Part shown: positions 14,958 through 15,319 of the stretch, in pieces
How the letters are laid out: the number at the start of each line of letters is the position of its first letter
How positions within the stretch are numbered: the first letter of the stretch is position 1
NCBI GenBank assembly: GCA_946491675.1
Contig: CAMLYN010000016.1
Span: 1 to 15,319, forward strand
Length of the DNA: 15,319 bases
Reading direction: 5' to 3'
DNA from: an uncultured Mycoplasmatota bacterium
Lineage (GTDB): Bacteria > Bacillota_I > Bacilli_A > RF39 > UBA660
The notes under the pieces: model-generated
What the model saw: the letters and a program-made list of their open reading frames with translations, nothing else
Databases searched by the model: none
What the model was told of the DNA's origin: nothing
Translations under genes and position numbers: made by a program

Positions 14958-14999
14958 AAAAAACATATACTTAATTGGGTGAGTATATGTTTTTTAAAA
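14958..14999 (+). terminator. Hairpin ending the rhodanese gene and covering the PBP start
   Basis: A perfect 13-bp stem pairs AAAAAACATATAC (14958-14970) with GTATATGTTTTTT (14983-14995) over a 12-nt loop. The T run closing the stem makes it look like a bidirectional intrinsic terminator. Unusually, the loop holds most of the ribosome site GGGTGAG (14977-14983) and the right arm holds the ATG (14987-14989) of the next gene, so it could also control PBP translation. Confidence 0.65.
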
Positions 15000-15319
15000 A
15001 TATTCATATTAGAATTAAAATAGTAATGTTATTAATATTTTTTCTATTCGCTTTAATAATTGGTAAAGTTTTTTATATTCAAGTTTTTTCTTATGAAAGA
15101 TTAAATAATTATGCTACTGGATTGTGGAGTAGAAATTTGCCTATTGAAGCTAATCGTGGTAAGATTTATGATCGAAATGGTGTAGTACTTGCTGATAATG
15201 TTACAACAACATCTTTAGTTTTAATTCCTAATCAAATTAAAGATAAGGAAAAAACTGCTGAATTGATTGCTCCAATTTTAGGGATAAGTTATGAAGATAT
15301 GTATGCTCATGTTAGTAAA
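14987..15319 (+). CDS. Class B penicillin-binding protein, N-terminal part (cut by window end)
   Basis: The first 111 codons are present and the frame is open to the last base. An N-terminal cytoplasmic stub and a single membrane segment (about 11-31) precede the class B PBP dimerisation-domain signature EANRGKIYDRNGVVLADN (54-71). Full-length relatives are transpeptidases that cross-link peptidoglycan outside the membrane (PBP2/FtsI/SpoVD group). The transpeptidase domain lies beyond the window, so the subgroup cannot be named. ATG 14987 follows GGGTGAG, 3 nt upstream at the nearest base; this short spacing and the surrounding hairpin make the start less certain. Presence of this gene shows that the organism makes a cell wall. 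Confidence 0.85.
   Translation, partial: MFFKNIHIRIKIVMLLIFFLFALIIGKVFYIQVFSYERLNNYATGLWSRNLPIEANRGKIYDRNGVVLADNVTTTSLVLIPNQIKDKEKTAELIAPILGISYEDMYAHVSK

Noticed and set aside
1..15319. CRISPR arrays, tRNA or rRNA genes, insertion sequences
   Set aside because: No regularly spaced repeats, cloverleaf or rRNA-like GC-rich segments, transposase motifs or paired terminal inverted repeats were seen.

Overview
The window comes from an AT-rich, low-GC, walled Gram-positive bacterium. It carries a class B penicillin-binding protein, a lipobox rhodanese and Shine-Dalgarno sites of the AGGAGG type. TGA is used as a stop (for example at 7896-7898) and Trp is TGG, so the genetic code looks standard. 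Gene style and the camelysin/TasA-like proteins suggest an uncultured gut Bacilli or Firmicutes lineage, but genus cannot be read from the sequence.

Most of the window (about 90-12,425) is a surface-protein secretion locus in two same-direction transcription units. Unit 1 (promoter about 94-123, terminator 5753-5782) encodes a 1,192-residue secreted beta-helix/Ig-like protein, two camelysin/TasA-like secreted proteins, and a signal-peptidase (S26B) homologue that contains no histidine and so looks inactive. Unit 2 (promoter 5815-5843, terminator 12396-12424) encodes a SipW-type signal peptidase fused to a roughly 500-residue cytoplasmic region, a membrane-anchored McrB-like AAA+ ATPase, a DUF2357 (McrC-like) protein without a visible nuclease motif, a second canonical SipW-type signal peptidase, and a TasA-like protein with an extra C-terminal module. 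The promoter regions of both units share an exact 14-mer containing TGTCGAA, which matches the Spo0A-box consensus.

The right end holds a polytopic O-antigen ligase/polymerase family protein (12464-13738), a convergent gene for another small TasA-like secreted protein (13730-14365, minus strand), a rhodanese lipoprotein (14578-14946) and the start of a class B PBP (from 14987, cut by the window edge). The convergent pair shares a terminator hairpin that includes both stop codons. The PBP start codon lies inside the stem of a 13-bp hairpin.

The main candidate for a new system is Unit 2. A McrB-like motor and its DUF2357 partner, a pair best known from restriction systems, are here membrane-tethered, apparently nuclease-free and embedded among SipW-type signal peptidases and fibre-like substrates. 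My inference is an ATP-driven machine for secretion, processing or assembly of surface fibres. The sequence supports the gene association but does not prove the function.
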